A DNA stretch of 64,000 bases from NCBI GenBank assembly GCA_028386065.3, contig JAKUCV010007776.1:225541-289540 (forward strand), read 5' to 3'. The notes under the pieces are model-generated. The model saw only the letters and a program-made list of their open reading frames with translations. It made no database searches and was not told the origin of the DNA. Made by a program: the position numbers and the translations under genes. Shown here in pieces: positions 47,468 through 59,752 of the stretch. Numbering within the stretch: position 1 is the first letter of the stretch; every line of letters starts with the position of its first letter. The stretch comes from Turnera subulata (taxonomy: Eukaryota > Streptophyta > Magnoliopsida > Malpighiales > Passifloraceae).

Positions 47468-48745
47468 ATGACACCTCAAAAGTCAAGCCAAACACCTCCG
47501 GTTCCCAAACATGGCATCACCCTCGTTGTCATCAGAGCAGTATTCTTTGTCTCTACGCTGCCGTTCGCGGCGGGGCAGACGGATTCATCCGACACGGGTA
47601 GCGTTCAGCAGAAATTCAACCCGTCAATGGCAATCATCATGGTGTTCCTGGTCAGCGCATTCTTTCTCATGGGTTTCTTCTCCGTCTACATCCGCCAGTG
47701 CTCGGAGAGACGGTCTCGGGGAGATCCCTCCGGCCCAGCAGACTCCGTCGTGGGAGGAATGGCCCGCCGGTCGCGGAGGTTGCGAGGGCTGGACGAGACG
47801 GTCATCGAGACCTACTTCCCTACCTTCCTTTACTCCTCGGTCAAGAACCTGAGACTAGGCAAGAGCCTGCTTGAATGCGCTGTTTGCTTAAACGAGTTTG
47901 AAGATCACGAAACGCTGCGTTTGATCCCCAAGTGCAACCATGTGTTCCACCCGGATTGTATCGGCGCCTGGCTCGCCTCTCACACCACCTGCCCGGTTTG
48001 CCGCGCCAATTTGGTCCCAAAACCGGAGGACTTGCCCATCCCTTCGGTTGGTATCCCTCAACCGGGTGACGATCAGGATGAACCGGACCACCGGTCCACT
48101 CATGTCAACGATCAAATCCCAATTCATGTACCTCCTGATGATAGCGATCCAATTCGAGAGGTACAAGGACTAGAAACACAACCTATCACTGCAGGTTTGT
48201 CAAATTCTACCAATCAAAATCGACCGCCGCGATCAAGGTCGACCGGATGGCGGTTGAGTGCACTATTTCCCAGATCACACTCGACCGGGCATTCGTTGGT
48301 TCAACCGGGATACAGTCACGAAAGGTTTACCCTGAGGTTACCCGAGGAGGTAAGAAATCAATTACTGAATACCCATTTGGTTCGGGCAAAGAGTTGTGTG
48401 GTATTCTCTGGAGTGAGGAGTTCCACACAAGGTTATAGGAGCGGAAGTGGAGGCCCCGGACGAGGTAAAAGTTATTCTTACTACGAGCGGTTCGACCATG
48501 AAGAACAACCGGACCGATGGGGTTTCTTGATGACCCCACAGTTTATTTCTAGAGCTGGTTCGGTTCGTTCTCAGAAAGGAACGGGTGGTGGCGACGAAGT
48601 TAACGCGACTCCACCCAGAAGTTTCTTGAGGTCTTTAAAAACACCACTTGAAAAATTATTTCCTGGGACAGAAAGAGATGCAGATAAGGCTGAGGATGTT
48701 GGTGAGTGCTCCTTTGATAAACTAAGGCCAGATAGTAAGGTTTAG
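47468..48745 (+). CDS. ATL: ATL-family RING-H2 E3 ubiquitin-protein ligase
   Basis: ATL proteins are membrane-anchored E3 ligases that pass ubiquitin from an E2 to a substrate. The frame encodes 425 residues without introns, usual for the family. Residues 18-37 are hydrophobic and ending FAAGQ, like a signal peptide. A transmembrane segment follows at about 54-75 (MAIIMVFLVSAFFLMGFFSV). A basic stretch precedes the ATL hallmark GLD at 107-109. The RING-H2 domain has Cys137, Cys140, Cys156, His158, His161, Cys164, Cys175 and Cys178, with Trp168 in the E2-contact position. The long, Ser/Arg-rich tail (RSRSTGWRLSALF, RFTLRLPEEVRNQLL) suggests the ATL6/ATL31-like group, which is linked to carbon/nitrogen response and defence in Arabidopsis. 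That subgroup call is inference. All key residues are intact. Confidence 0.95.
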   Translation: MTPQKSSQTPPVPKHGITLVVIRAVFFVSTLPFAAGQTDSSDTGSVQQKFNPSMAIIMVFLVSAFFLMGFFSVYIRQCSERRSRGDPSGPADSVVGGMARRSRRLRGLDETVIETYFPTFLYSSVKNLRLGKSLLECAVCLNEFEDHETLRLIPKCNHVFHPDCIGAWLASHTTCPVCRANLVPKPEDLPIPSVGIPQPGDDQDEPDHRSTHVNDQIPIHVPPDDSDPIREVQGLETQPITAGLSNSTNQNRPPRSRSTGWRLSALFPRSHSTGHSLVQPGYSHERFTLRLPEEVRNQLLNTHLVRAKSCVVFSGVRSSTQGYRSGSGGPGRGKSYSYYERFDHEEQPDRWGFLMTPQFISRAGSVRSQKGTGGGDEVNATPPRSFLRSLKTPLEKLFPGTERDADKAEDVGECSFDKLRPDSKV

Positions 48746-50929
48746 GTGGCTAATAGCGGTTTTAGCTTTTTTTTTTTTAATATTTTTTTCCTTTTCTGGA
48801 AGAGTTTGACCATATTTGTACATAACTTTGTTCCCTCCCAAGATTGTTTTGGCTGGTTTTTGTGTGAAGGTTTTACTTATTCTAGTTGATAAGAACAAAA
48901 TCAATTCGTGTTTTGGGTTTTGACAGACAAATCACTACTATACCAACAGTTCCTGGCTGTCAGCATAAATGATGATTGCTTGCCTAATTATTTTTCTTTT
49001 CTGTACTCTTTTCTTCTTAACGCAAAATATACTTATATATTTAGTCACCCTTTCGATGTGGTTGATAGCCAAAAATTATTTGATGACCGAATTAGCGGCT
49101 GTTCGATATTTTGGACTGTTATATAACATTTTCTTTAGTGGTGTGGATGCAAAGGGAATGAAACATCTATGCCTATTACATAGACATGGAGGGATACTGC
49201 CTCTTGGCAATTCTTCCATCTAGTTGCACAAAAAAGTAGGGTTTTCTTGCGCGTGGAAGAGCTTTCGCTAATTGGAAATACAATGTCGGTATAAATGCTG
49301 TCTGCTAAGTGCTGCTGTTCTAATATGTAAGCATATATATCCTTCGACAAACAAAAAGAATGTAAGCATATCCGCTATTAGTATTACATAAAAGTATATG
49401 TACTCCATTTCCTATGGAAAGGAGAACGAGTTCAGCTAAAGTGTGTACTTCGCTTAAATATTTGATTGTGTTTCCTGGTTAATTATCCGCGATTACTTTG
49501 GTTATTTAAAACCCAAAACTCTACCAGTTTAACAAACTCTTTAAATATACCAAACTCTATACCGCTTGACTCTCTTTCACAAGTACCAAATTAAACTAAG
49601 TATATAACCATAGACCATAGCTTATAAGAATAAGCGTTATTGGGAGTTGTCTTTATTTGGGGCAGATTGCCGAGTTGTGTGTAACTGAATAGTAAATTCA
49701 AGAAAAATAATTAAAATCCAAAACCTTAATGGGAATCGGGGTTGTTTTGAGTTATGTTTTCATCGTACAGAGTTATTCGAGAAAACGTCAGCCTGCATAT
49801 TTTGTCCAAAATGTGTTGCGTAGTCAACTTGTTGAACAAATCCTATCCAACGGAGATTGTGATGTATAAAAGATAAAAAAAAAGAAGATTTCATAAAAAA
49901 ATAAGGGTTGATAAGGAACTTCTCCTTCCTCATCCAATCTGGAAAAGCAACAACCGCTAGGCTTTGTCTTTGTGGCTGCTTGGTCTCCCTCTTACCGTGA
50001 TTTGAAGGTGCAAGGATATTGAAAAATCAAATTTTGAACTCTTGTGTCCCTTTCTGGTTTCAGTTGGGGAATTTACTCAAGATTTCTTTCTCTGTATCGA
50101 TCATCCTAATTTTATAGGATATTCTCGAAGAGACCATATAGATTTTCTTGATATTAAAAGGAAAGGTTATGTCCAACTTCTAATGTAACTGTACGAATTC
50201 TGCATCGCGTAGGGCAGGGTGGAAGGTGCGAACGAGCTCTCTCGTGCGTGTGTGGTGTGGCAATGGCATGCAAGGCACGCTACACAAAGAAGAATTGCTA
50301 ACTTGGGGGTATTAAAGGAGAAAACCAAATGATTCAATACGATGAGACAGCAGCCCAACCTCAAATTTTAGGCCCGAGGTTTTGTGGGTTTCGCGTGGTT
50401 TGCTTCTCTTGTAAATTCTCGCATGATATGCTGCTTGAGTGTGGGACTCGTCTCTTTTAACTTTTAAGGCCGTACCGGTGTATTAATAAATTAAATCCTT
50501 TTCTCTAGTGATTGGAAGCAACTAGGTTTGGACACCAGTATCAATTTGGAGGAGATCTAAGAAAACGTGCATGATTATGAATTGGGGTTTATTATTTTCA
50601 TTTATAGGGAGCTTATCAATTTATAAATCCACCCCTAGTCGATCTAAGAAACCTCTTGTGGTTTGGCTCATTGGTTAAAGTGTGGAGACTCCTTTACTAA
50701 ATAGCTTTTGGTAGATGAATCACATTCTCTTACATTGTTGTTTTTCGAAGTTGTGGAATCGAAATTGTCGTCAAAATTTAAACTTTCATAAATCCGCTAG
50801 GGAAGCGAATCTACCGTCTAAGGAGCGAAAGCTATTTATTTCGCGGCAATTATAGTTATTTTGTTGGGGTTATTTTTGCCCGCAATATGTTTGTTATTAA
50901 TTGAAAAAGAGCCCACTCAACTTGCAGAA
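48746..50929. other. Downstream of ATL: 3' UTR and intergenic DNA
   Basis: The first few hundred bases are T-rich and probably include the ATL 3' UTR. The rest has no convincing gene. A short frame at 48969-49223 is hydrophobic by composition. Confidence 0.4.
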
Positions 50930-51095
50930 GCCTCTCTTCTTTTAGCCGCTCTCTCTATGTGGAGCTTTATTTTGGTCTCTGCTAATTATCTATAAACCTA
51001 TACTCACGTAGATACTCATCTTTTTCTCTTTACACTCTTTCTTTACTCTTTTAATCCTCCATCCTTTCATATCATTAGTATCTGGTATTTTCAAT

Positions 51096-52440
51096 ATGTT
51101 AGAAACCTCAACTTCGACGGATCCGGGTTCTTCCTCCTCAACGAGTCCCAGGACTGTAAATGCCCCTGCAGTTTTGCGTCTGCCTGAGGACCGTGAGGGG
51201 GGACGTCAATTCTCAAAGCATGTTTTCGCTGCTAAGTTGGTCACTGAGAAAAGGTTCTCACCTACAATTCTTAAATCCATCTATTGTCGGGCGTTTAATT
51301 TAAATAACGCTGTTGAATTAAAGGAGCTGGGTAACAACATCTTCTTATTCTCCTTTGAAGATGATAATGATCGTCTGCATATTATGTTGGAAACCCCAAA
51401 TTCTGTAGTAGGTCATCACCTCGTTATTAAAGAATGGCACTGCCATCTCTTGCTACATCTGATTGACTTCTCCATCTCTGAATGTTAGGTCCACGTCGAT
51501 GGGCTTTGTCCTTCGCAGCTGTTTGAGGAGAATGAATTGTCTATTGGTAACTTGCTAGGATCATGTGTTGTTATTGATACTACAGATGATAATAGGTTGT
51601 CTTATAGTAGTATTTTGCGCCTTCGTGTTCTTTTTAATGTTTACAAGCCTCAGGTTTTTCTGCTTCAAGGCAAATGGGCAACAATATTGGGTGGCATTTA
51701 TATACGTGAAAATGTCTGATTTCTGCTTCAACTGTGGGATGTTGGACCATCGTGAGAAGGCTTGCATGAAACCACTTCTTTCCCCTTGCCCTCCTTTTAC
51801 TCCGATTTGTTGGGTTTGTGGATGAAAGCTGAGGCGTGCTTTGCCAAATGGTTATTCTCGAAAGCTGATTAGGATCACCAGAAACGGGTGTTTGATGATT
51901 TCTCTATTGGTCTCTCGGATTCACAAGACTTATCCTGCGAATGATTCATTGTCGACTCCTAGCGGTACCATGCATGACCCTCACGCGCAACCTATGGCAG
52001 GTGGAAGCGCCTTGGTCAAACAGGGTTTAGAAAGTCACAATTCTGATCTTCCAAGCAACAATAACAGTGAGGTGCATGAGTCGCCACATGTGCCAGCTTC
52101 TCATCAAGTTTCTGCAGATGGCCATGATCTATATTAAGTGGATATTGATCTATCCACCCGTAATCATGATATTCCTCCACTTCCACGTGATCACCATTTG
52201 AAACCATAATCAGACCATCTTGTAAGCATTAGACAGATGTCCTTTGACAGTCCTGAAATGGCGGCGTCGATGCTAGATAAGTATATGATTTTTCCAGAAG
52301 TTCTTAACGGTGTTCTACAGAGCCCTAGGCCTAGTGATCCTCCAAACCTTTTGAGCCTAGCCCACAACCGGTTAAACCCCGATTTGGGTACAAGAGATAC
52401 GGGCCCTCTGATCTCAGCCTACATTCCTCAAACATGTTAA
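51096..52440 (+). pseudogene. LINE ORF1 fragment (DUF4283 plus CCHC knuckle)
   Basis: The frame from 51096 starts MLETSTSTDPGSSSSTS and has a DUF4283-like region: KLVTEKRFSPTILKSIY, then LFSFEDDNDRLHIMLE and LVIKEWHC. It stops at 51486-51488. Its continuation in other frames holds a zinc knuckle CFNCGMLDHREKAC (about 51723-51764) and a low-complexity tail to about 52440. The order matches ORF1 of the LINE at 2977-8903 but the sequence is clearly different, so it is another family. No ORF2 follows: the sequence meets gypsy gag instead, so the 3' part has been lost. A pyrimidine-rich leader may begin near 50930. Confidence 0.75.
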
Positions 52441-52787
52441 ATTGGACCCTCATAATCTTTCTAAGGTTTCTTCTGTAGTCGAGTACTCATTGGACTACCC
52501 AGACTCTCTCTAGTTGATCCATATTTTCGGGTGGTCCGAAAAGATCCTCAGCTGTTTGTGATGCGGTACCCTTCTTCCCGCCCTTCTTTCTTCAAGCATT
52601 TCAGGTCTCATAGGTCGGTAACTATGTAGGATCCATCTTCTTTTTCACCCTCTCCTCCGCTTTTTCAACTTGGTTTTCATGTTGAGGAGGAATCACCGGC
52701 GAAGTCCTTGATGGCGGATAGACTTGTGTGGAAGAACATCGGTCAAAATCAGTTTCGGTGAATCCTTGGAGTTCTTTGAACAAGCAG

Positions 52788-53580
52788 ATGCGTGATCTTG
52801 AGGAGCTGTTTGGGATCTTACAGGCCAAAAAGGACAGCATGCAAGAGGACTTGGATAGTACAAAGGACTGGATACAAGGAGCACTACAGTAGGTAGCCGA
52901 CTAGCTGAAGACGACATTCAGACACGAGCTAAAGGAGACTGTGGGTGACTTGTTGGTTCGTTTGACTAGAGTTGAGGAGGCCGTTAAGGATCAGAAAACG
53001 ATAAAGGAGGATTTGGTGATTTGCAAGACGACACTTACAAATCTAGCTTCAGCAAGTGTACAAGGTTCGACAAAGCCTAGAGCTAAAGTGGTGGTTCTGA
53101 AGCCACGGTGGTATGATGGTTCGAGGTCCAAAAATATGCTTGATGGTTTTTCTTCGGGTTGGAGTTTTACTTTGCTAGGTTGTGCATCACCGAGGAATCG
53201 CAGAAGGTGCAAACAACAACAATGTATCTCTCGGAGGCTGCAAAGTTATGGTGGCGGCACATGGTGTCGCATACTTGAGTAGAGAAGGGGCTTCCTTCAT
53301 AGGATGAGTTCAAACAAGAACTCAAGACACAGTTTTATCTACAGCATGCTGAGCGAGAGTTACGGATGCACGGGTAAAGGATATTCCTACGATGTGGATT
53401 TCGGCAGATAGACTTGTGTGGAAGCGTGGTTCAGATGCACCAGTGGTCAAGTTTCTTGTGAGTTGGCAGGGCTGTCCGGTTGTAAGGTGGGAGTACGAAC
53501 ACCAGTTGCAAAATTTTTGGCGACAAGTAGTTGTCTATCGTCGGATGGCAACGAGGACGTTGCCAGAATAGGTGGTGGAG
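52788..53580 (+). pseudogene. Ty3/gypsy remnant: gag joined directly to a chromodomain end
   Basis: From 52788 a coiled-coil-like gag start (MRDLEELFGILQAKKDSMQE) runs, with stops, into the gag core. In a shifted frame this shows WYDGSRSKNMLDGF, MYLSEAAKLWW and EFKQELKTQF. At about 53400 the sense changes to the C-terminus of the polyprotein: DRLVWKRGSDAPVVKFLVSW and then WEYEHQLQNFW, a chromodomain-like end. Protease, reverse transcriptase, RNase H and integrase are all missing, so a large internal deletion lies between. The 3' LTR starts right after (53583), preceded by a purine tract AGGTGGTGGAGAA. The 5' LTR is absent. Confidence 0.7.
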
Positions 53581-53978
53581 AATGTCACGACCCTGGACTT
53601 GTGAGTGCGCAAGGGTCTCAAGGATGGGTTAGAATGTGTACGGGCTTGGATTATGGTACGAGCTTCCTTGTATGTTAAGATGACCACTTAGTGTATTGGG
53701 TAAGTTTAGTGTTTATGTGCTTTGGCCTCGTCATCTTAAGTCGATAAGGGTGTGGTTGAGTGGACAACAAGTCAAGCTCCTAACTTGTAGGAGAGGGCAA
53801 GCTAGCTTTTAGGAGAGTGCCTTGTATTTATTATAAATAAAAAATAGGAGGTTTACCATGGGTGTGTATTGTTGTTAGGATTTGCTAATAATAATATACA
53901 AGCTTACATGCAAATTGCTTCTCTTTCTATATTATTCACTTGGTTCTCTCTATAGTGTTAACGCGTATGGTAAACTTA

Positions 53979-56900
53979 TGATGCAAGTCACCTAGGCGAA
54001 TTTGGAAACTTGAAGAATGATGCACGCCAAGGCGACCATGGAGGATGCAATGGTGTCAAGCATGGAATTTGGATGTATTCCAACAAGCTCAAAGTTCATC
54101 ATCATAAGCTTAATTTCAGAATCAAGTCCAGAATTCGATCTCACAAGAAATTTAAGAAGAGATGGAGATTAGAGCCAAAGACACGAAGAACACGTCCAGA
54201 AATTCCTGGAGCGTGCAGTCTCGGAAATAAATTCATATCTCGAGCTCTACAACTCGGAATGCTGCGATCTTGGACTCTCTGGAAAGATAAGATGAAGATC
54301 TACAACTTTGGTGTTGAGCCCAGAAGCTGAATCTGTAACGCCCCGGATTTTCATATTTTGATTTTTCGAAATTTTCGGAATTTTTAATCCAATTATGCCC
54401 TTGAGGAATTTCCGGATTTTTGGGTTATGGGAATAAATTATTTTTCCTTGGAAATGATGTTTTAGGTTGGCTTTATAAGGGGTTTGAGTTTCGTCGAAAA
54501 CGGGGACTTGTTTCGGGGTGAAACGGGGTTTTAACGTAGTTGTAATTAAAACTACGCCGTTTTGATAAAAAAAAAAGAAGAAAAGTTGACTGGGCAGCCA
54601 GGGTTGACCGTGCCTAGGTGAACGACAAGTCGTTCACCCAGGCCAGCCAACCCTAGCCGCTCCCCTCTCCTTCTTTTTTCTTTTCTCTTCTTTTTCTTTC
54701 TCCTTTCTTCCTCTCTTTCTCTCCCGCCGCCGCCGACTCCCTTCTCCCTCTCTCTCTCTCTCTCTTTTACTCTCTCTCTTCTCCCTCTCTCCCACGAAAC
54801 CTCCTCTCCTCATCCCTTGTTGTGCCTGAAACACCAGTTGCCGCCGCCACTAAGTCTCGACCCGTCCTCGTCGCGTTGCCGGCTTGTGCACTATCGACAC
54901 CGTCGCCTCTGAGACGAGGTCGCCGCCGCTATCAGTCGGGTAAGCCAACTCTCTCTCCCTCTTCCCTTCCATTTACTTGTCTCCTCTTTTCTTTCTCGAT
55001 TTCGGGCTTTCTTTTTGGTTGACGGTTCTTTGGTGTTGTGGGTGGCGGATGGTTGTGTTGTTCGCGTGTGTGGGTGTTGTGGTTGTTGCTCGGGTGCGGG
55101 TTTGGTGGCTGTATCGTGTGGGTTCCCTTGCCGGCAGTGCAGGTGGAGTTTCCGGCCGATCGTGGTGATTTGGAGCCGGGAGTGCGTGGGTGTTTGTCTC
55201 GGTTGGCAGAAGCTGAGTAGAGCCGGTGGTGGCGAGTCCTTTTCAGCCAGGGAGGCTGCAGGTTCGAATTTGGGTTGTGTTGGACAGTGGGTACTCGGAT
55301 TCCGGGTAAGGATCCATTCTGTGATTTTCGTTTTAATTCATTTTTATGGATCTGTGGGAGTTTGTGTTGAATCCGAGTTGGTTTGTTGTTGTTGGGTTGT
55401 TTGTGGCAGCTTTGGTGATTTCCGGCGAGGTTGACCGGAATCCGGCGGGGCTCGAAAATTTTCCGGCGAGGGCTCGGGTTTTGTTCCGGCAAGACGGGTT
55501 GTTCCTTATTGTTTCCGATGATGTTATGTACTTAATTTCTCATTCATCGCATGTAAAATTTAACGTGGGTATAATTGTTGTATCGGGAATTACCGAGATT
55601 TAGTGGAAACCGTGTGTGAGGGTGAGAGAGTGTGCGGCTGAGAAATTCACCGACACGGGTAAAACCATAGGCCGGGAACACTTGGGCTCTGGAATGACCT
55701 TAGTACGGTATTTAGGGAAAACCGGGCCCAAGCCCAACTAACTAACTTTAATGACCTTGGGTCTTGGTGGACCTTAAGATATGGGCTTGAGACCCAATGA
55801 CTTAACCGTTTAACCTTTGGACTTGGGTAACAGGCTTTAAGCCCAACTTCATAATGGGCTTTAGGCCTGGGATTCGGTTTTGGATTTAGATGGGCTTTAG
55901 GCCCGGGAACTTGTTAAGGACATAATGATTGGCCCTTAGGCCCAGGAACTATTTATGGACTTAGTTGGGCTTAAGCCCGGAGCACCTTAGGTCCCGATCT
56001 CTTTGGAGTTACCCTTTTGGGCTTAGACCCTGAAATTACTTAACCGGGTAGATTGGGTCAGGTTCTATTCAGTTGAGCATATAATATCATGCATGCACGG
56101 CTTATTGTAATTGTTTGTAATTATTGTATGTGCCGGTATTCAGGCACGGGTAATACCTCGGGAGCTGGAGGATCTGTCTTGGGGAAAGCTCCACAGGATA
56201 ATCGACGTTGAGGTGACTTTATGAGTCTTTTTATGTTTGTATGCATGAGCTTGTTAGATTGGTCTGTTTGAGTTGCATGCCCTGTTGCTGTGATCCGTAT
56301 TGTGTGCCTATGTATTACTATTTGCTGGATGAGCATGACTTTTAGATTGTTTTGGAATATAACATGTGGAGTGATTTTGGGTGATTTGTGTGATGTACTG
56401 TGGGTCGGAGATCCGGATACTTGATTGAGTTGATAATTCACACAACCCTGTTAAATCACAACTCTTGGCACACATGAACTCATAATTTATGAATAAGAAT
56501 AATGTACAGTAGAAGATAGGCTACTGTGTGCTGATGACCGGTTGGTTCGAGCGTGAAGTGATACCCCTCGGGTTTGCATGCGGGATAGCATGGTATATGC
56601 GGTTTAGCATATGGGTATGTGATGACCGGTTCTACCTCCCTCCTTCTACCTCCCCCTTTCTACCTCCCTCTTTCTCTCTGTCTCTCGCTCTCTCTCTGTC
56701 TATGGATATGTTTGGGCTTCGTGCCTGGTTTTATTGGGCTTATGCCTGGTTGTCTCATGAGACGGGACCAAGCTCGACGCACACAGTAGGGGGCCCTGAA
56801 TAATGAATAAATATAATAAGAAAACTCAACACACAATAGATGTAAAATATAAACTGTTTGCTTATGAGGTTGGCATGTTAGTACTGGTTATTGTAAGTTT

Positions 56901-58248
56901 GCATACTCGTGTTTGTATCTCTACTTTCCTTTTGGACTTGCTTTGCACACCTACATAACTAGATTTATACTGCTCACTGAGTAGGCGACTCACATAATCG
57001 CCACCGTTGTTTTTCAGACTCTTAGTTAGCGTGCAGTCACTTTCTACCTTTCCAGAGTACGGACGTGGTTATCCCAGCAGGTAGTTGTGCTTCTTCTCCC
57101 GGTTGGATCCATAGAGCCGACTTGCATATTATTTTCTACTTTTGTTTTATTTTAACCTTATCTTCCGCTGCATTGGATTTTGTTGAGATGTCATTTTTTA
57201 TTTTGATTATTTTATCGGCGGGTTGCCAGGATTTGATACCTGATGATGCATCGGCTGGATGCCGGGTTGACTTATGGCTTGTTAAGCCGGTTTGTTTTAT
57301 TTTTGTTCTTTATGACATCTCGTATTATTAAGATTTTTGGATAATATTTTGGTATTGGTTTTCGTGCCCTGGGTTTCAGGGACATTTTGGTAAATTCCTT
57401 GAGTTTAAGTATTTTATTGTAAAATTGGGGCACGGGTGTTTCAGTTACTTAAAATGCACTTGAATTCGACAGATAGATTCTGTCCAAAAATTCAGCTTTG
57501 TCTTTTTTTTAATTTGGGTCAAGTCCATGTAATTGGGTTTAATTATTGTGAGCTTTAGTTAATTAGGTTAGATTTTTATTGTATGGGTTTTAATTAGTGT
57601 CCAACACATGTGAGCTCAATTAAATCCTAGTCTCTTTGGGTTGTCAGTCGACACCTAAAATACTCACTATTTGGGTTGTCAGCCGACACCTGAAAATATT
57701 GTCTATTTTTAGGTCGGCACCTAAAAATTCTAGAAAAGTCAAAAATACCGTCTATTTTTAGGTCGGCACCTAAAAATTCTGAAAAAGTAAAAAACCTATT
57801 TTGACTTGGTTTTGGGTTAGTTTAGACGAAATTAGGGTTAGGGATTAGTATAAATAGGATCTTTTCTTTTGTTATTTGACACAGACTATTTTGAGAATAA
57901 AATTGCCTTTGAGGTTTTCTTTGATTGTGGATTCAATCATAATTGAGAGTGGATTCTCTTGGTTTTATATTAGGGTTTGAATTTACTTATCAAGTTTCTT
58001 TACTTGTGGCGTTTATTCAATTCCTTGTGATTCTAATCCCTCTGTTGCCTATTCTTTAATTAAGTCTAGGAGGTGAAGAATAGAATTGCAAAAGCCTTTG
58101 TTGTGTATCTACTTCTTTGTTGTCTAATCCGTGCAGAGATTAGGAGGTGAAGGAGACTTACATGGCGAGTTTAATTGAGATTGACGATCAGGACAATCAA
58201 ATTGTTATGGAGGTGGAACTAGTGGATTCTAGGGCTGTTGCCGTATCA
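53979..58248 (+). repeat. 5' LTR, interrupted by a solo LTR
   Basis: The parts 53979-54333 and 57444-58248 match 60591-61758 end to end. Two short hairpins with arms TTTTTAGGT and ACCTAAAAA around CGGC lie at 57706-57727 and 57755-57776. Confidence 0.9.
54334..57443 (+). mobile_element. Solo LTR (3.1 kb) nested in the gypsy 5' LTR
   Basis: It starts TGTAACGCCCCGGATTTTC and ends GGGCACGGGTGTTTCA, ends shared with the other long LTRs in the window. It has a pyrimidine-rich part (54.65-54.95 kb), GC-rich and TGGGCTT/GGCCC-rich parts, and AT-rich ends. The flanks (GAATC, GTTAC) do not match. Compared with the intact 3' LTR of the host element, about ten bases (TGCCGTTTTG) are missing at the site. 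Frames such as 55015-55434 and 54932-55492 are compositional. Confidence 0.75.
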
Positions 58249-58252
58249 TCTT

Positions 58253-58270
58253 TTGGTAGCGGAGCTGAGG
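58253..58270 (+). promoter_or_regulatory. Primer-binding-like site
   Basis: TTGGTAGCGGAGCTGAGG lies a few bases after the 5' LTR end. It resembles the initiator-tRNA-Met type with two changes in the first 12 bases. Confidence 0.55.
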
Positions 58271-58377
58271 TTTCAATCAATCATATCCTTTGTGTTTGTG
58301 TTTTAATTTAATAGTGGCCTTTCAATTCCTGTTCTTTGTTTAGTTTTGTCGATCTATATATATATATAAAAAGTTTC

Positions 58378-58498
58378 GAGTATTGTTCATCGTTACTATG
58401 CATCGAGTATTGTTCATCGTTACTATTCGTCGAGTACTGTTCATCATTACTGTTCATGGAATACTATTTATTGTTACTGTTCATCGAGTACTGTTAAA
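58378..58498 (+). repeat. 24-bp tandem repeat in the gypsy leader
   Basis: Degenerate units of GAGTAYTGTTCATCGTTACT are repeated about five times, followed by an A-run. They lie in the untranslated leader of the element. Confidence 0.8.
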
Positions 58499-59143
58499 AA
58501 AAACAACAAAAAAAAGAGAGCTGAAAATTGACTTGGATATTGTTGGAATTGTGGCCTTGAATTGCAAGATTATCAAGTGTTTCTTGCAGGAAATTGAATT
58601 AGTTGATTGTTATTGGTGAATTGGTTGATTGAAATTGAATTTCAGGTTGTGGATTGCCGATTTGTAAAGGAAAAGGGTTACAAATTGTTTCTATCAATTC
58701 TGTTCTGTAGGTATTTTGACTTACAAAATTTTCTGCAGGTTTCGGATTCCTTTATTGAAAATTGCGATTTGAGCTTATTTGTTGTGTTGAGTGATTGTTG
58801 TTTCATAGTTGCTCAATTGTGCCAATAATCTTTCACATACATATTCTTGTTCTTGTGTGTGATCAATCTTTCTTTCTTGGAGTCGAATTTTGCCTCTAGT
58901 ATTGATATCCTATCTTTCTTCTCTAGGTAATCTTTGATTTCTTGAATTAATTGCCGCTGGTTGGTTGCTTGATTTTGAGCCTAACATATAAAACTGAAGC
59001 AGAATCAAGAGTGGTAAAAGGCTGAGTGTTACATCTATTGCCATTGAGTGCAAACACAAGAGAACAATTCAAGAGAGTAAACACGTGAGGGAGTGGTGAG
59101 GAAATATTTTTTTCTACTAACACTTTCTTGCAGGTGATACATC

Positions 59144-59749
59144 ATGGATGGTTCTAGTGATGATGATAGGCCTGCTACTATGGCGGATTTTCGGGAGCTG
59201 TTCCAACGATTGGAAATGTCGTTTAAAAAGGCGATTGATCGGATGGATAGGCATGTGCTTGATACTCAAGTCCAAGAAGATGGTGTTGAGCAAAGGGGAA
59301 CACTTTTCTATACAAGATGCTTGGTGAATGAGAAGGCTATGAGTGTTAAGATTGATGGGGGAAGCCACACCAACATGGCGAGCACATATATGGTAGAAAG
59401 TTTAGGATTGGAATGTTTGGAGCATCCTAGACCCTATCGGCTACAAAGGACGAATGACATGGGAGAAATTGAGGTAAACAAACAAGTCCTTGTTTCTTTT
59501 TCCATTGGCCGGTATTTTGACCAAGTGTTACGTGATGTTGTGCCTATGGATACGTGCCATATATTGCTTGAGAGACCATGGCAATTTGATAGAAGAGTTG
59601 TGCATAATGGGTTCATGAATCGGTATTCTTTTACCATGGGAGAAAGGGGAGTTTCACTTGCACCCTTGCCTCTAAAGGAAGTTGATGGGGATCAATTGCA
59701 TGTTAAAAGTCAAGTGGAAGCATGGCAAAAGGAGAAAGAGGCTGTCTGA
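59144..59749 (+). pseudogene. Gypsy gag start fused to retropepsin-like protease
   Basis: This 201-codon open frame begins like a gag N-terminus (MADFRELFQRLEMSF at residues 13-27). At about residue 50 it jumps straight into the protease region: LFYTRCLVNEKAMSVKIDGG, then SHTNMAST, then a C-terminal part CHILLERPWQFDRRVVHNG. IDGGS is the protease active-site form usual in several plant chromovirus lineages, so the catalytic Asp is present. The gag core and its zinc knuckle are missing, which makes a functional particle from this copy unlikely. The frame itself is uninterrupted. It was cut from a normal polyprotein by in-frame deletion. Confidence 0.75.
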
Positions 59750-59752
59750 TGC

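Noticed and set aside
54932..55492. 186-codon minus-strand frame rich in Pro, Asn and His
   Set aside because: It lies in a GC-rich LTR segment, with no domain and overlapping frames on the other strand.
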